A stretch of DNA of 64,000 nucleotides from Maricaulis sp048270095 (GCF_048270095.1 NZ_JBLWTL010000002.1:62001-126000); one strand, 5' to 3'; numbered from the stretch's first letter, positions 18,490 through 27,832 are shown. The notes: generated from the letters alone by a model not told the origin. A program made the numbers and translations.

Positions 18490-19208
18490 CAGCCGACCTT
18501 CCGGAAATACATCACCACGGATTTACCCATGACCGGCGCCAGCAGCCATTCCAGCGACTGGGTCAGCCAGGGCTTCTCCATCAGGTCCCATTCAAGGAAT
18601 TTACGGTAGAGCCGCACCGAGGCGCTGGTTTCACGCTGCTCCCACAAGGCGCATTGCAGCCACCAATAGGGGCTGTGCAGCCCGTGGGCCCAATGCCGTT
18701 TGAAACAGGCGAAGCCCTGTTTGCGGACCTGGTCGCGCAGGGCCTTGGTCTTGAAAATGCGGACATGACCGCCGGGCGTATTGTGATAGGCGGTCGACAG
18801 CTTCCAGCAGATCGCCTCGGGCCAGTAGCGCGGCACCGAAGCTGCGAAGATGCCGTCAGGCTTCAAAATGCGGGCGATCTCGGCCAGTACGGCGTCGGGA
18901 TCGGGGACGTGCTCGAGCACTTCCGAACACAGGACCCGGTCGAAACTATTATCGGCAAATGGCAGGCGCGCAGCGTCGCCGGCGCTGAGTACAGCGCTGC
19001 GCAATGGCGAATGTGGTTCCGGTGGCGGCAGCTGGAAGAAGCCGTCGAAGGCCGCCTTGACCTCGCCATGGGAGAGATCGACGCCGACCACGTCCAGCGG
19101 GATCTCATTCCAGTAAAGGGCGTGCAAATGCCGGCCGCGGCCGCAGCCGAGATCAAGCACGCGCATGCCGGGCTCGAGCGCCATGTCTTCCAGTCGCATT
19201 GTCAACAT
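18489..19208 (-). CDS. Class I SAM-dependent methyltransferase (Methyltransf_11 type)
   Basis: A 239-residue methyltransferase: SAM-binding VLDLGCGRGRHLHALYW at about residues 18-34, acidic VGVDLSHGEVKAAF, and a motif IV region DRVLCSEVLEHVPDPDAVLAE. This pattern is that of the UbiE/COQ5-like Methyltransf_11 group. It overlaps the stop of the upstream glycosyltransferase by one base (TGATG) and abuts the toroid-protein gene, so the three are one transcript. The acceptor is unknown; a sugar or lipid made by the neighbours is the obvious guess. Confidence 0.88.
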   Translation of the reverse strand: MLTMRLEDMALEPGMRVLDLGCGRGRHLHALYWNEIPLDVVGVDLSHGEVKAAFDGFFQLPPPEPHSPLRSAVLSAGDAARLPFADNSFDRVLCSEVLEHVPDPDAVLAEIARILKPDGIFAASVPRYWPEAICWKLSTAYHNTPGGHVRIFKTKALRDQVRKQGFACFKRHWAHGLHSPYWWLQCALWEQRETSASVRLYRKFLEWDLMEKPWLTQSLEWLLAPVMGKSVVMYFRKVG

Positions 19209-20506
19209 CAGGCGTTCGGGCTCCGCTCCGCGAGGGCTTCGGCATAGAGCCGGGAGGCGGCCAGGGCGTGACGTGACCAGTTGAATTCCTCGCGGGCCCG
19301 GATCGCCGCACGGGCGCCAAGGCGCCGTGCCTCTTCGGGATTGTCAAGCAGGCGGGCGAGATCATTGGCGAGGCTGGTGGCATCGCCGGCGGTGGAGATC
19401 AGGCCGGCATCGCCGACGACTTCCGGCAGGGCGCCGCCATTGCTGGCTGCGACGGCGCCGCCGCAAGCCATCGCCTCGGCGGCCGGAAAGCCGAAGCCTT
19501 CAAAGCGGGCGGGGCAGGCGACGATATGGGCGCGGCGATAAAGCTGGGCGATGGCTTCGCGCGTCAAACCGGAGCTTGTCGTGACGCGATTGCTGAGTCC
19601 GTGGGCGGCGAGCGCCTGTTTGGCGGGGCCGTCGCGCAGCGTACCGATAATGTGCAGCCGGGCCAGCGGGCGTGCCGCCGCGACGCGCGCAAGGGCGTCG
19701 ATCAACACGTCCAGCCCCTTGATCGGGGCGTCGGCGCTGGCGGTGGTGACGATCAGTCCCGGCTCGGGCTTTGCCGCCGGATCGGGGTGGAAAATGTCAT
19801 GGTCAATGCCATTGAAGGCGACGCGGACGCGGCTCGTATCGATGCCGTAATGGTCGGCATGGCTGTCGCTGGCGGCCTGGGAGACGGCGAGCAGGCGCGG
19901 CAGTTGGCGGGCGGTGCGTGCCTGCATGCCGATGAAATGATACCAGCGCCGGGTCAGGGCGCGTTCCCACCATTTGCCACCGGCAGCGAGAGCGTATTCG
20001 CGGTCGATGGCGATCGGGTGGTGGACGGTGGTGATGACCGGCAGGCGGCGATTGATACGCAGGAAGGGTGTCGCCAGGGTCTGATTGTCATGCACGACGT
20101 CGAAGCGATCCCCCTCCCGGGCGAGGAAGCGTTCGAGCCGGCGCGAGAAGGCGTAAAGCTCGCCGAAGGCACCGCTATTGTGGGAGAGCCATTCTGACAG
20201 ATCGGCCCAGGATGCCAGATGCCGAAGTCGCAGCGCCATGAAGGCATTATCCTCGGCAAACAGGTCGAGCGCCGGCAGTCTGATCAGCTCGATACCGTCA
20301 TCAAGTTCCGGGTAGGGCGGGCCGGATGCGACCGAGACCTTGTGCCCCAGATCGCGCAAACTGCGCGTCAATTCACGGATATAGACGCCCTGTCCACCGA
20401 CATGCGGATTGGAGCGATAACCGGTCACCAGCACGCGCAAGGGGCGGAGCTGTGTGTCTTGATCCCTGGCTTCCGCACAATCCAATACTGCGGTATCCGC
20501 ATCCAT
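19208..20506 (-). CDS. Glycosyltransferase family 4 (GT-B)
   Basis: A 432-residue GT-B retaining glycosyltransferase. The N-terminal domain opens with LRVLVTGYRSNPHVGGQGVY, where the glycine-rich loop contacts the acceptor side. The C-terminal domain shows the GT4 donor-site pattern ARFEGFGFPAAEAMACGGAVAAS with the catalytic-site Glu residues. NGIDHDIFHPDP is the usual linker strand. It is the first gene of the minus-strand unit with the methyltransferase and toroid genes, and it diverges from an MFS transporter gene across 125 bp. Donor and acceptor sugars cannot be told. Confidence 0.9.
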   Translation of the reverse strand: MDADTAVLDCAEARDQDTQLRPLRVLVTGYRSNPHVGGQGVYIRELTRSLRDLGHKVSVASGPPYPELDDGIELIRLPALDLFAEDNAFMALRLRHLASWADLSEWLSHNSGAFGELYAFSRRLERFLAREGDRFDVVHDNQTLATPFLRINRRLPVITTVHHPIAIDREYALAAGGKWWERALTRRWYHFIGMQARTARQLPRLLAVSQAASDSHADHYGIDTSRVRVAFNGIDHDIFHPDPAAKPEPGLIVTTASADAPIKGLDVLIDALARVAAARPLARLHIIGTLRDGPAKQALAAHGLSNRVTTSSGLTREAIAQLYRRAHIVACPARFEGFGFPAAEAMACGGAVAASNGGALPEVVGDAGLISTAGDATSLANDLARLLDNPEEARRLGARAAIRAREEFNWSRHALAASRLYAEALAERSPNA

Positions 20507-20631
20507 CTAGGGTCATTCCTCGGCTTCAATCTGGCGGCGAACCTATAGCGGTGAACACTGTTCGCCAAGCGCATCATGCCTATGCAGGAACAGTGGCACG
20601 GGTTATGGGCATCGCACATTGAAGGATTGAA

Positions 20632-21804
20632 ATGATCAGATCGCCCGGATTCCGTTTTGCCACCTATTACGGGGCGTTCTACCTCACCCTGGGGGCTTTC
20701 CTGCCGTATTTCCCCAAATGGCTGGAAGGACGGGATCTGAGTGCGGAGTGGATTGGCTGGATTGTCGCCGCCGGTCTGGCGGGGCGGACACTGGTTTCGC
20801 CGCTGGGCGCGCGCTGGGCTGACAATGCGCGGCGCAATCGCGACCCGATTCTCCTGTTTGCCCTGGCAGCTACCCTTGTGTTTGCTGTTCACTACCCGGT
20901 GCACTCGCCCTGGCTACTGGTAATCCTGTCCTTCCTCTCCGGTGCGGTACTCTTTGGCCAGATCCCGGTGATTGACGCCTTCGCCCTGCGCCAGGCGCGC
21001 GACGGGTTTTTCGTTTTCGGCCCGGTCCGGGCAATCGGATCCGTGATGTTCATCATCAGCAATTTTGCCGCCGGCGCGCTGATCGACTGGCGCGGCAGTG
21101 AGACAATTCTCGCCTGCATCGTGTTCGGTTCGGTCGCGATCTCCATCGCTGCGGCGCGCTTGCCGGCTGGGGAGCGGGTTCCACATCCGCCGGCTGAGGA
21201 AGCTGACTTGTCGGCCCTGCGCCGGATGGTGGCGGGACCCTTCGGACTGGCTTTGGCGGCCTCGGCCCTGATCCAGGGGGGGCATGGTTTCTATTATGCC
21301 TTCTCGGCTGTTGCCTGGTCGGCGCAAGGTTATTCCGATGTGATCATCGGGGCGTTGTGGGCGAGCGGCGTGGCGGTGGAGATTGTCTTTCTCTGGCTGT
21401 CCGGTCGCGGTTGGCTCGGGCGGCTCAGCCCGGCAGCCTTGCTGATCCTGGGCGGTGCCGGCTCCATCCTGCGCTGGGGACTGACGGCATTGGCGCCGCC
21501 GCTTTGGGGCTTGTTTGCGCTGCAATGCCTGCATGCCCTGAGCTTTGCGGCGACCTATCTCGGATTTCTGCGCTATGCGGCGACGGCCGTGCCTGACCGG
21601 TTCGCGGCGACCGGACAGGCAATCAATTCGGCCCTGTCCGGCGGCGTGGTGATGGCGATCGCTTCGGCGGTCTCGGGATATTTTTTCGCGCGGCTGGGGA
21701 CTACGGGCTTCGCGATCATGATATTGCCTGCCGCCGCCGGTCTGGCTGTTGCATTACTGCTTCACCGCATTTCTGTACTCCCTCGGACCGCCGATATCGA
21801 CTAG
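20632..21804 (+). CDS. MFS transporter (HcaT/MFS_1-like)
   Basis: A 390-residue major facilitator protein with about twelve hydrophobic segments. The N-terminus, FRFATYYGAFYLTLGAFLPYFPKWL, is typical of the MFS_1-like/3-phenylpropionate permease (HcaT) group, as is the RDGFFVFGPVRAIGSVMFI stretch in helix 4. ATG 20632 follows GAAGGAT. The stop is 10 bp before the start of the MlaE-like gene, so transcription may continue into the lipid transport genes. The substrate is unknown. Confidence 0.85.
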   Translation: MIRSPGFRFATYYGAFYLTLGAFLPYFPKWLEGRDLSAEWIGWIVAAGLAGRTLVSPLGARWADNARRNRDPILLFALAATLVFAVHYPVHSPWLLVILSFLSGAVLFGQIPVIDAFALRQARDGFFVFGPVRAIGSVMFIISNFAAGALIDWRGSETILACIVFGSVAISIAAARLPAGERVPHPPAEEADLSALRRMVAGPFGLALAASALIQGGHGFYYAFSAVAWSAQGYSDVIIGALWASGVAVEIVFLWLSGRGWLGRLSPAALLILGGAGSILRWGLTALAPPLWGLFALQCLHALSFAATYLGFLRYAATAVPDRFAATGQAINSALSGGVVMAIASAVSGYFFARLGTTGFAIMILPAAAGLAVALLLHRISVLPRTADID

Positions 21805-21814
21805 GGTGCCAGAT

Positions 21815-22969
21815 ATGAGGGGAAATCCAGCGAGTTCTCAGACCAGTGCTGCGGTCGTTTTGCGCGAAGACGCGGGCAAGACGATCATTGAAGCGCATGG
21901 CGACTGGACGGTTGATACGATCGGCCGTGTCGATGACGCGATCCGCCAGGTTGAAACCAGTATCGAGCCCGACAAGATCGTCCTCGACCTGGGTCATCTC
22001 GGACGCGTCGACACGTCCGGTGCCTATCTGCTCGGGCGTGCTACGCGCCGCTGCGGTGTCCCCGATGGTGATTTTCATTTTCTCGGCAGCCACCCGACGG
22101 CGCGCCGGCTGATCGAGGAGGTCCGGCGCCGGACCCAGGTCTGCCCGCCCGACGCACCTCGGGGGCTCGGATTTTACGGCGCCCTGGCGCGGATCGGTGC
22201 GGGGCTCGAGGCGGCGGCGCGCGAAGCGATCGAGACGATCGGGTTTTTCGGTCAGACGGTGACGACGGGGCTGCACACCCTGGTGCGGCCATCGCGCTTT
22301 CGCATGACCGCGACGGTGTGGGCCATGGAAGAGGTCGGCGTCAATGCAATGCCGATCATCGCGGTCCTGTCCTTCTTCATCGGGGCGGTCGTGGCCTATA
22401 TGGGCGCAAACCTGCTGGCCGATCTCGGCTTTGCGATTTTCAGCGTCGAGCTGATCGGCATTTCCGTGCTGCGGGAATTCGGGGTTCTGATCACGGCGAT
22501 CATGCTGGCGGGGCGTTCGGATTCAGCCTTCACCGCCTCGATTGGCGCCATGAAGATGCAGCAGGAAATCGACGCGATGCGTGTGCTCGGGCTGGACCCG
22601 TTCGAGGTTCTGGTCCTGCCACGCGTGGTCGCCTGTGTGCTGATGGCGCCGCTGCTGACCTTCGCGGCCATGATCACCGGTATTTTTGGCGGCATGCTCG
22701 TGGCCTGGACCGCCCAGGACATTTCGCCGGCAGTTTTCGTGGCGCGTATTCATTCGGAGCTCGACTGGAGCCATTTCTGGGTCGGGATGTCCAAGGCGCC
22801 GGTCTTTGGTCTGGTGGTGGCGATTGTCGGTTGCCGGCAGGGCATGAAGGTGGCCGGCGATGTTGAATCCCTCGGCCGCCGGGTCACCGCGTCGGTGGTG
22901 CAGTCGATCTTCATCGTCATCGTCATCGAAGCCCTGTTCGCGATGATGTATCTGGAGTTGGGCATATGA
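21815..22969 (+). CDS. mlaE: MlaE-family lipid ABC permease with N-terminal STAS domain
   Basis: Permease of a phospholipid-trafficking ABC system at the inner membrane. The 384-residue protein has an N-terminal STAS-like domain (residues about 10-105, with LDLGHLGRVDTSGAYLLG), then the MlaE core from about residue 150. The core includes the conserved AIMLAGRSDSAFTASIGAM, QEIDAMRVLGLDPFEVLVLP and RVVACVLMAPLLT. In E. coli the STAS protein MlaB is separate; fusion to the permease is known in other proteobacteria. ATG 21815 was chosen because an upstream in-frame start lies inside the MFS gene. It overlaps mlaF by 4 bp. Confidence 0.92.
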   Translation: MRGNPASSQTSAAVVLREDAGKTIIEAHGDWTVDTIGRVDDAIRQVETSIEPDKIVLDLGHLGRVDTSGAYLLGRATRRCGVPDGDFHFLGSHPTARRLIEEVRRRTQVCPPDAPRGLGFYGALARIGAGLEAAAREAIETIGFFGQTVTTGLHTLVRPSRFRMTATVWAMEEVGVNAMPIIAVLSFFIGAVVAYMGANLLADLGFAIFSVELIGISVLREFGVLITAIMLAGRSDSAFTASIGAMKMQQEIDAMRVLGLDPFEVLVLPRVVACVLMAPLLTFAAMITGIFGGMLVAWTAQDISPAVFVARIHSELDWSHFWVGMSKAPVFGLVVAIVGCRQGMKVAGDVESLGRRVTASVVQSIFIVIVIEALFAMMYLELGI

Positions 22970-23739
22970 GTACCGATGTCCTGATCTCGATTCGCGGCCT
23001 GCGCACTGCTTTTGGCAGCCATGTGGTGCACGATAATCTCGACCTCGATATCCGGCGGGGCGAAATTCTCGGGCTGGTCGGGGGATCCGGCACGGGCAAG
23101 ACCGTGTTGATGAACGCCATCCTCGGGCTTCAGAACTATGCCGCGGGCGATATCCTGTTCAATGGACGCCGCTTCTCCGAGCTGAGTTCGGCCGAACGGC
23201 GCAAGGTCGATAGCCGCTGGGGCGTGCTATTCCAGAATGGCGCCCTGTTTACGTCGCTGACCGTGCTCGAGAATGTCATGGCGCCGCTGCGTGAGCATAT
23301 CGATATGTCCGTCCCGTTGATGGAAGAGATTGCCGGCATGAAGCTCGGCCTCGCCGGGCTCGATTCCAGTGTGTTCGACCGCTTTCCCTCAGAGCTTTCG
23401 GGCGGGATGCGCAAGCGCGTCGCCCTGGCGCGGGCGCTCGCCCTCGATCCCGATATTCTTTTCCTCGACGAGCCCACCGCCGGTCTCGACCCGATCGGTG
23501 CAGCGGCGTTTGATGCGCTCATCCTGGAATTGTCGCGGGCGCTCGATCTGACCGTGTTGATGATCACGCATGACCTCGACAGTCTCTATGCGATCTGTGA
23601 CCGAATTGCCGTCCTGGCGGATAAACGTGTCGCGGCGGTTGCGCCCCTGGAGGCGTTGATGCGAAACCCTCATCCGTGGATCCAGGAATATTTCCACGGT
23701 CCGCGCGGCCGCACCGCGACCGCCGGCAAGGAGAATTAG
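22966..23739 (+). CDS. mlaF: MlaF-family ABC ATPase
   Basis: ATPase subunit that powers the MlaE permease. The 257-residue protein contains Walker A GGSGTGKTVLMNA, the Q-loop FQNGALFTSLTV, the signature LSGGMRKRVALARALAL, Walker B ILFLDEPTAGLDP and the switch His in MITHDLDSLY. It starts inside the mlaE stop (ATGA) and is followed after 3 bp by mlaD, so the order is E-F-D-lipoprotein. Confidence 0.95.
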   Translation: MSTDVLISIRGLRTAFGSHVVHDNLDLDIRRGEILGLVGGSGTGKTVLMNAILGLQNYAAGDILFNGRRFSELSSAERRKVDSRWGVLFQNGALFTSLTVLENVMAPLREHIDMSVPLMEEIAGMKLGLAGLDSSVFDRFPSELSGGMRKRVALARALALDPDILFLDEPTAGLDPIGAAAFDALILELSRALDLTVLMITHDLDSLYAICDRIAVLADKRVAAVAPLEALMRNPHPWIQEYFHGPRGRTATAGKEN

Positions 23740-23742
23740 ACG

Positions 23743-24693
23743 ATGGAAACCAAGGCACATCACGTTCTGGTCGGTCTGTTCGCACTGATCTTGATCGCCG
23801 GCGGCGGTGTTTTCGCGGTCTGGCTCGGCAAGGTCTCTTTCGATGAGGATTATGCGTTCTACGATGTCGTGTTCGAGGGGCCGGTGCGCGGTCTTCGCGA
23901 ATCCGCCGAAGTGCGTTTCAACGGAATCCAGGTGGGCGAAGTCACCTCGCTCGGGCTGGATGGCCAGAGCCGCGTCATTGCGCGGGTCCGGGTGCTGGCG
24001 CAAACGCCGGTGCGCGTTGATTCCTATGCCCAGCTTGAACCGCAAGGCCTGACCGGTCTGTCCTATATCCTGATTTCCGGCGGCGCTCCGGATGCCCAGC
24101 GCCTGTTGAGCCCGGCCAGCCGGCAGCCCCCACGCATTTTCGCGCGGCGCGCCCAGCTGGAGGGGCTTGTCGAAGGCTCCGAGGATGTGCTCGACGCGGC
24201 ACAGCTGACCCTGTTCCGCCTGTCCGAATTGCTCAGTGACCAGAATGTCGAGGAGTTCTCCGCGACGCTGCAGAATTTGCGCGAGATCACCGACCGGGTG
24301 AATGCCGAACAGGTCCTCGTCGAGGAAATGCGCGCCGCCATCGGGCGGATCGATACTGCGGCTTCCGATATCTCCGATGCTGCCGTCACCTTGCAGCAAT
24401 TCGGTGTCACGGCCGATGCCTTCCTGACCAATGAAATGGCGACGGCCGTCAATGAGACCACGGCGGCGGCCATTGCCGTCAACCGGGCCGCGACCGACAC
24501 GACGGGACTGATCGAGGCGATTCAGCCGGCTCTGGAATCCTTCGCCCAGGATGGTCTTGAAGATATGACCCGCGCGGCCGGCGAGCTGAACCGGCTGGTT
24601 GAATCGATGGAACGCAGTGCGTCGGACTTTGAAAACAATCCCGGCGGCTTCATCGCCGGTTCGCCCCGTCAAACGGTAGAGGTGCCGCAATGA
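23743..24693 (+). CDS. mlaD: MlaD/MCE-domain lipid-binding protein
   Basis: Membrane-anchored, periplasmic MCE protein that forms the lipid-binding ring of the Mla-type transporter. The 316-residue product has one membrane anchor (VLVGLFALILIAGGGVFAVWL, split here as residues 8-28) and a single MCE domain at about 40-120. Typical MCE motifs are present: VRFNGIQVGEV and LEPQGLTGLSYILISGG. A long helical tail follows from about residue 140. AAGGAG precedes ATG 23743. The auxiliary lipoprotein gene overlaps its stop. Confidence 0.93.
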   Translation: METKAHHVLVGLFALILIAGGGVFAVWLGKVSFDEDYAFYDVVFEGPVRGLRESAEVRFNGIQVGEVTSLGLDGQSRVIARVRVLAQTPVRVDSYAQLEPQGLTGLSYILISGGAPDAQRLLSPASRQPPRIFARRAQLEGLVEGSEDVLDAAQLTLFRLSELLSDQNVEEFSATLQNLREITDRVNAEQVLVEEMRAAIGRIDTAASDISDAAVTLQQFGVTADAFLTNEMATAVNETTAAAIAVNRAATDTTGLIEAIQPALESFAQDGLEDMTRAAGELNRLVESMERSASDFENNPGGFIAGSPRQTVEVPQ

Positions 24694-25310
24694 AACCCGT
24701 CATTTCGATCAAGCTGGCTGTGGTGGCGCTGAGCGCCTTGTCGCTCTCGGCCTGCGTGTCCCTGCTGCCGGAATCCACCCCGTCATCGGTCTATCGATTG
24801 TCGTCGCCCGAGGCGCGGACATGGACCGGTGAGGACTGGACCGTCATTGAGGTGGTGGCACCACAGGCGCCGCGTGGTCTCGCCGGTGACGAGATCGCCA
24901 TCCAGATGGCCGATGGCCGTATCGCCTATATGGCTGCGGCGCGCTGGATCGCGCCGACACCCCGCATCATGCAGACTCTGATCGTCGACACCTTCAATGG
25001 CAGCGAGTCCCACCTGGCGCCAACCTTGCCGGAAGACGGTGTGCGCGCGGCCTATGAATTGCGGCTCGATCTGCGTGAATTCGAGGCGGTGTATGACCGC
25101 GGCGACACCAATGCACCGCTGGTCCGCGTCCGGCTGGCAACGCGGCTGGTCGCGAGCCGCGGCCGACGCATCGTCGGATCGAGTGTTTTCGTGGGCGAGG
25201 CGCGCGCGTCAAGCAATCGCATGGGGGCGATCGTCGCCGCTTTCGATCAGGCCGCGACGCAGGTCAGCCAGGATCTGGCCGACTGGACCGCGGAGCAGAC
25301 CGCCCGGTGA
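24690..25310 (+). CDS. ABC-type transport auxiliary lipoprotein (PqiC/LptE-like)
   Basis: A 206-residue lipoprotein with signal peptide and lipobox LSLSAC at residues 17-22. The mature domain has the ABC transport auxiliary (DUF330/PqiC-like) fold features: VYRLSSPEA, the WTVIEVVAPQAPRGLAGDEI segment with its Gly-Leu bound strand, and RIVGSSVFVGEARASS near the end. Such lipoproteins sit in the outer membrane and complete MCE transport systems. It overlaps mlaD by 4 bp and ends the operon. Confidence 0.85.
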   Translation: MKPVISIKLAVVALSALSLSACVSLLPESTPSSVYRLSSPEARTWTGEDWTVIEVVAPQAPRGLAGDEIAIQMADGRIAYMAAARWIAPTPRIMQTLIVDTFNGSESHLAPTLPEDGVRAAYELRLDLREFEAVYDRGDTNAPLVRVRLATRLVASRGRRIVGSSVFVGEARASSNRMGAIVAAFDQAATQVSQDLADWTAEQTAR

Positions 25311-25315
25311 ATTGA

Positions 25316-25336
25316 CGCGACCGCGCAGCGGTCGCG
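25316..25336. terminator. Inverted repeat between convergent genes
   Basis: CGCGACCGC at 25316-25324 and GCGGTCGCG at 25328-25336 form a perfect 9-bp inverted repeat with a 3-base loop, 6 bp after the lipoprotein stop and 25 bp before the end of the opposing tipN-like gene. There is no T tract on either side, so it may block RNA decay or act as a weak or factor-assisted terminator. Confidence 0.5.
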
Positions 25337-25360
25337 GTGACACTACCGGATGATCGACGC

Positions 25361-27397
25361 CTAGCTGTCGCCCTTGTCACGCTTGGCCGGGCGTTTGGCG
25401 GCAGCCGCACCGTCGTCAGCGTCGTCGCCATCGCCTTCGGCCGGCATGCTCGAGAGCAGATCCTTCCAGCGCCAGCCCGGCTCGCCGGTTTGACGGCCGC
25501 CGCGCTCCGGGAATCCGACGCTGTTTTCAGCCCCGCGGGGTGCGGCCCGGCGTGGCTGCGGTCCGGTCAGCGGTGCGTGCATCTCATCACTGGCTTCAGT
25601 GCTATCGGTTTTGGCGTCTTCATCGTCCGCCGGCTTGCGTTTGCGGCCCAGCAGCGGGTCAGGCAATTCATTCGTGCCGAGATCCGGTACGCGGCGGCCA
25701 CCGGCCACCGAGCCCATGCGCAACATGAAATCGCTGAGCAATTCGTAATTCTGCCGGATGCGAGCCTGGAATGCGGCGTCAATTTCCTGGGATTCCTCGG
25801 CGGCAACCATGGCAGCGGCATTCAGCCCTTCCAGGCCACGGCGCAGGGCATCGGCAGCCTCCTGGGCGCGCTCACGGGCCATCACGGGCAGCTCGGCAAG
25901 GCGATCAGTCATCGTGTCGATATGGCGTTCGACGGTCTGGGTCTCGACGCGGGCCGATGCGAGCACGGCCTCAAGCCGGCGGCGGACCGACTCGGCGGCT
26001 TCATCGGCCACCTGCGATGCACGTGCGGTGAGCTTGTCGGCCTCGGCAAGGCGTTGCTGGAAGGCATCGTCGGAGCGCTGGGCGGCGTTGAAGGCGATTT
26101 CGTTGGAATGTTCGACCTTCTGCGTCACCGCATTCGCCTGAGCCTCGATGGCTTCGATCGCGGCCTCGGAAATTGACTTGGCTTCCTGGGCGGAGGCAAT
26201 CAAGCGTGCCAGGGCGGCCTCATGCTCACGCGCCGCATATTCGGATTCCGACCGGACACGGCCCGCCAGGCCGTGCGCCCGCTCGAGTGCCTCGTCGACA
26301 GATTTCTTGAAGGCGGCCGCGCCATCGGTCGAGGCCGAGGTCAGGGCGTTGGCGCCGTCGCGCGCGGTGGTCGCCATGACATCGAGTTCGGCCCGGTGGA
26401 AGTCGAGCGCGGCGGCGATCTTCTCCTGCTCCTTGCGCAAGGCTTCACCGGCTTCGCTCAGGCGGCCGCGGTGTTTGACATAGGCAGCGTCGAGATTGTC
26501 GGTTCTTTCCTTGAGCGTGTCGGAAAGCTCGTGGAGATGCGCGGTGCGTTCCGACAGTTTGGTTGCCGCAATATTGCTGCGCTCGGTGACGGAATCGCCG
26601 GCGTCCTGCAGGCTTTCAACGCTGGCCAGGATGCGGCGTCCGCTATCACTGGCCTGGTTGGCGGCCAGTTCGGCGGCTGCCGCGACCATTTTGGACTGGT
26701 CGGAAATCGCTGCGGCAATCAGGGCGGCCTTGTCGTCGAAGGATTCGGAGACCTCGCCGAGACGCAGTCGCTCCTTGCGCAGACCCTTGAGCAATTCCTC
26801 GGTCCGGTCACGGGCATCGGTGGCCGAAAGCTCAAGCGATTCCGCGTGATGGCTGATGACTTCTTCCATCGCCGCCAGACGGGCGAGGGCGCTCTCCAGC
26901 GCCGAATTGATGCGGTCGACTTCGCCGGTCACGGCCTGGGAGAGGGACTGGACCTCGTGACGCGCATACTGGGCCGGCTCGGACAGGCGGCGGATGGCGC
27001 GTTCAACGCGTCGGGTATTATGGGCATTGCGGACCACTTCGCGTGCCATCAGCCCGCTCATGATGAAGAGCAGGGCCGGCGCGATAGCGAAAACGGCCAG
27101 CCCGGTCAGTTGTCCGAAGCCGTATTGTCCGAGACGTTCAAGCGACTGGACACCGAGGGCGCCCCAGATGAAGGCGGCGGCGCCGCCGACCCAGAGCAGG
27201 GCAAAGCTATTGGCGAGCCAGATCAGCCAGGCCCCGCCGGGATTTTCCTCTGCCCTGCGAGACTGGCGTGGATCAGCCTGCGGCGATTCGGACACCGGAA
27301 CCTGGGACCCTGCCGCCGACACAGTCTGGTCGGTGGTGGATTCCGCCAGGTCGATTTCGGCGAGGTGGATTGATTTATCTAGCGTTTTCTCGGTCAT
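25361..27397 (-). CDS. tipN: TipN-like polarity protein (two TM segments plus long coiled coil)
   Basis: Probable homologue of Caulobacter TipN, the protein that marks the new pole and places the flagellum. From ATG 27397 it has 678 residues: an acidic/polar cytoplasmic head, two transmembrane helices at about 57-78 and 95-115, and a very long Ala/Glu/Arg-rich coiled coil over residues 125-560. A low-complexity acidic and basic tail follows (KRPAKRDKGDS). Sequence identity of coiled coils is a weak guide, so the call rests on architecture and lineage. The start could also be 25 codons upstream. It stands alone between convergent and divergent neighbours. Confidence 0.65.
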   Translation of the reverse strand: MTEKTLDKSIHLAEIDLAESTTDQTVSAAGSQVPVSESPQADPRQSRRAEENPGGAWLIWLANSFALLWVGGAAAFIWGALGVQSLERLGQYGFGQLTGLAVFAIAPALLFIMSGLMAREVVRNAHNTRRVERAIRRLSEPAQYARHEVQSLSQAVTGEVDRINSALESALARLAAMEEVISHHAESLELSATDARDRTEELLKGLRKERLRLGEVSESFDDKAALIAAAISDQSKMVAAAAELAANQASDSGRRILASVESLQDAGDSVTERSNIAATKLSERTAHLHELSDTLKERTDNLDAAYVKHRGRLSEAGEALRKEQEKIAAALDFHRAELDVMATTARDGANALTSASTDGAAAFKKSVDEALERAHGLAGRVRSESEYAAREHEAALARLIASAQEAKSISEAAIEAIEAQANAVTQKVEHSNEIAFNAAQRSDDAFQQRLAEADKLTARASQVADEAAESVRRRLEAVLASARVETQTVERHIDTMTDRLAELPVMARERAQEAADALRRGLEGLNAAAMVAAEESQEIDAAFQARIRQNYELLSDFMLRMGSVAGGRRVPDLGTNELPDPLLGRKRKPADDEDAKTDSTEASDEMHAPLTGPQPRRAAPRGAENSVGFPERGGRQTGEPGWRWKDLLSSMPAEGDGDDADDGAAAAKRPAKRDKGDS

Positions 27398-27568
27398 ATT
27401 GCGCTCGATCGGGCCATGGAGCAGGTGTGCTCCCGGACGGGGTCTGCGGACAGAAGGGCTCAATTGAGCCATTGTGACAGATGATAGGCACAGAAGCGCG
27501 CTGCCGACACAGATAATCTATGCAATATGGGAGTTTGCCTGTCGGAACGGGTCCCGGAAACCGGCCAG

Positions 27569-27832
27569 CTAGCTGTCGTACCGGTCGGATGGCGTCACGA
27601 ATACCGGTGTCGAACCGTGTATTCTGAGTTCAGAACCGGAGATGCATTCCCGGCTCGATATCAGCGTGCCGGCGGGAGTGTTCGACGCATGGCCAGGGTT
27701 CCAGGCGACCATCTGACGGTATTCGGTCGGCTCAGGGGCGTGGCAGCCAGCCGGGGGAGAATAGGAAATGCCCAGGACGGACAAGCCCATCACGGCAAAC
27801 CATTCAATCAGCGAGACCAGAAACTGGATCAT
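27569..27832 (-). CDS. Small putative membrane protein
   Basis: A possible 87-residue protein with one N-terminal hydrophobic helix (MIQFLVSLIEWFAVMGLSVL) and a polar C-terminus with two cysteines. It is the only convincing reading in the roughly 580 bp between the tipN-like gene and the DUF418 gene (27398-27981). Its codons are less GC-biased than its neighbours, and no homologue is recognised. The gene may not be real. Outside it, this interval holds no recognisable promoter, repeat or RNA. Confidence 0.35.
   Translation of the reverse strand: MIQFLVSLIEWFAVMGLSVLGISYSPPAGCHAPEPTEYRQMVAWNPGHASNTPAGTLISSRECISGSELRIHGSTPVFVTPSDRYDS

Noticed and set aside
25316..25336. Reading the perfect 9-bp inverted repeat as a standard terminator or integration site
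   Set aside because: There is no T tract for either gene and no direct repeats or integrase nearby, so only a generic hairpin is recorded.
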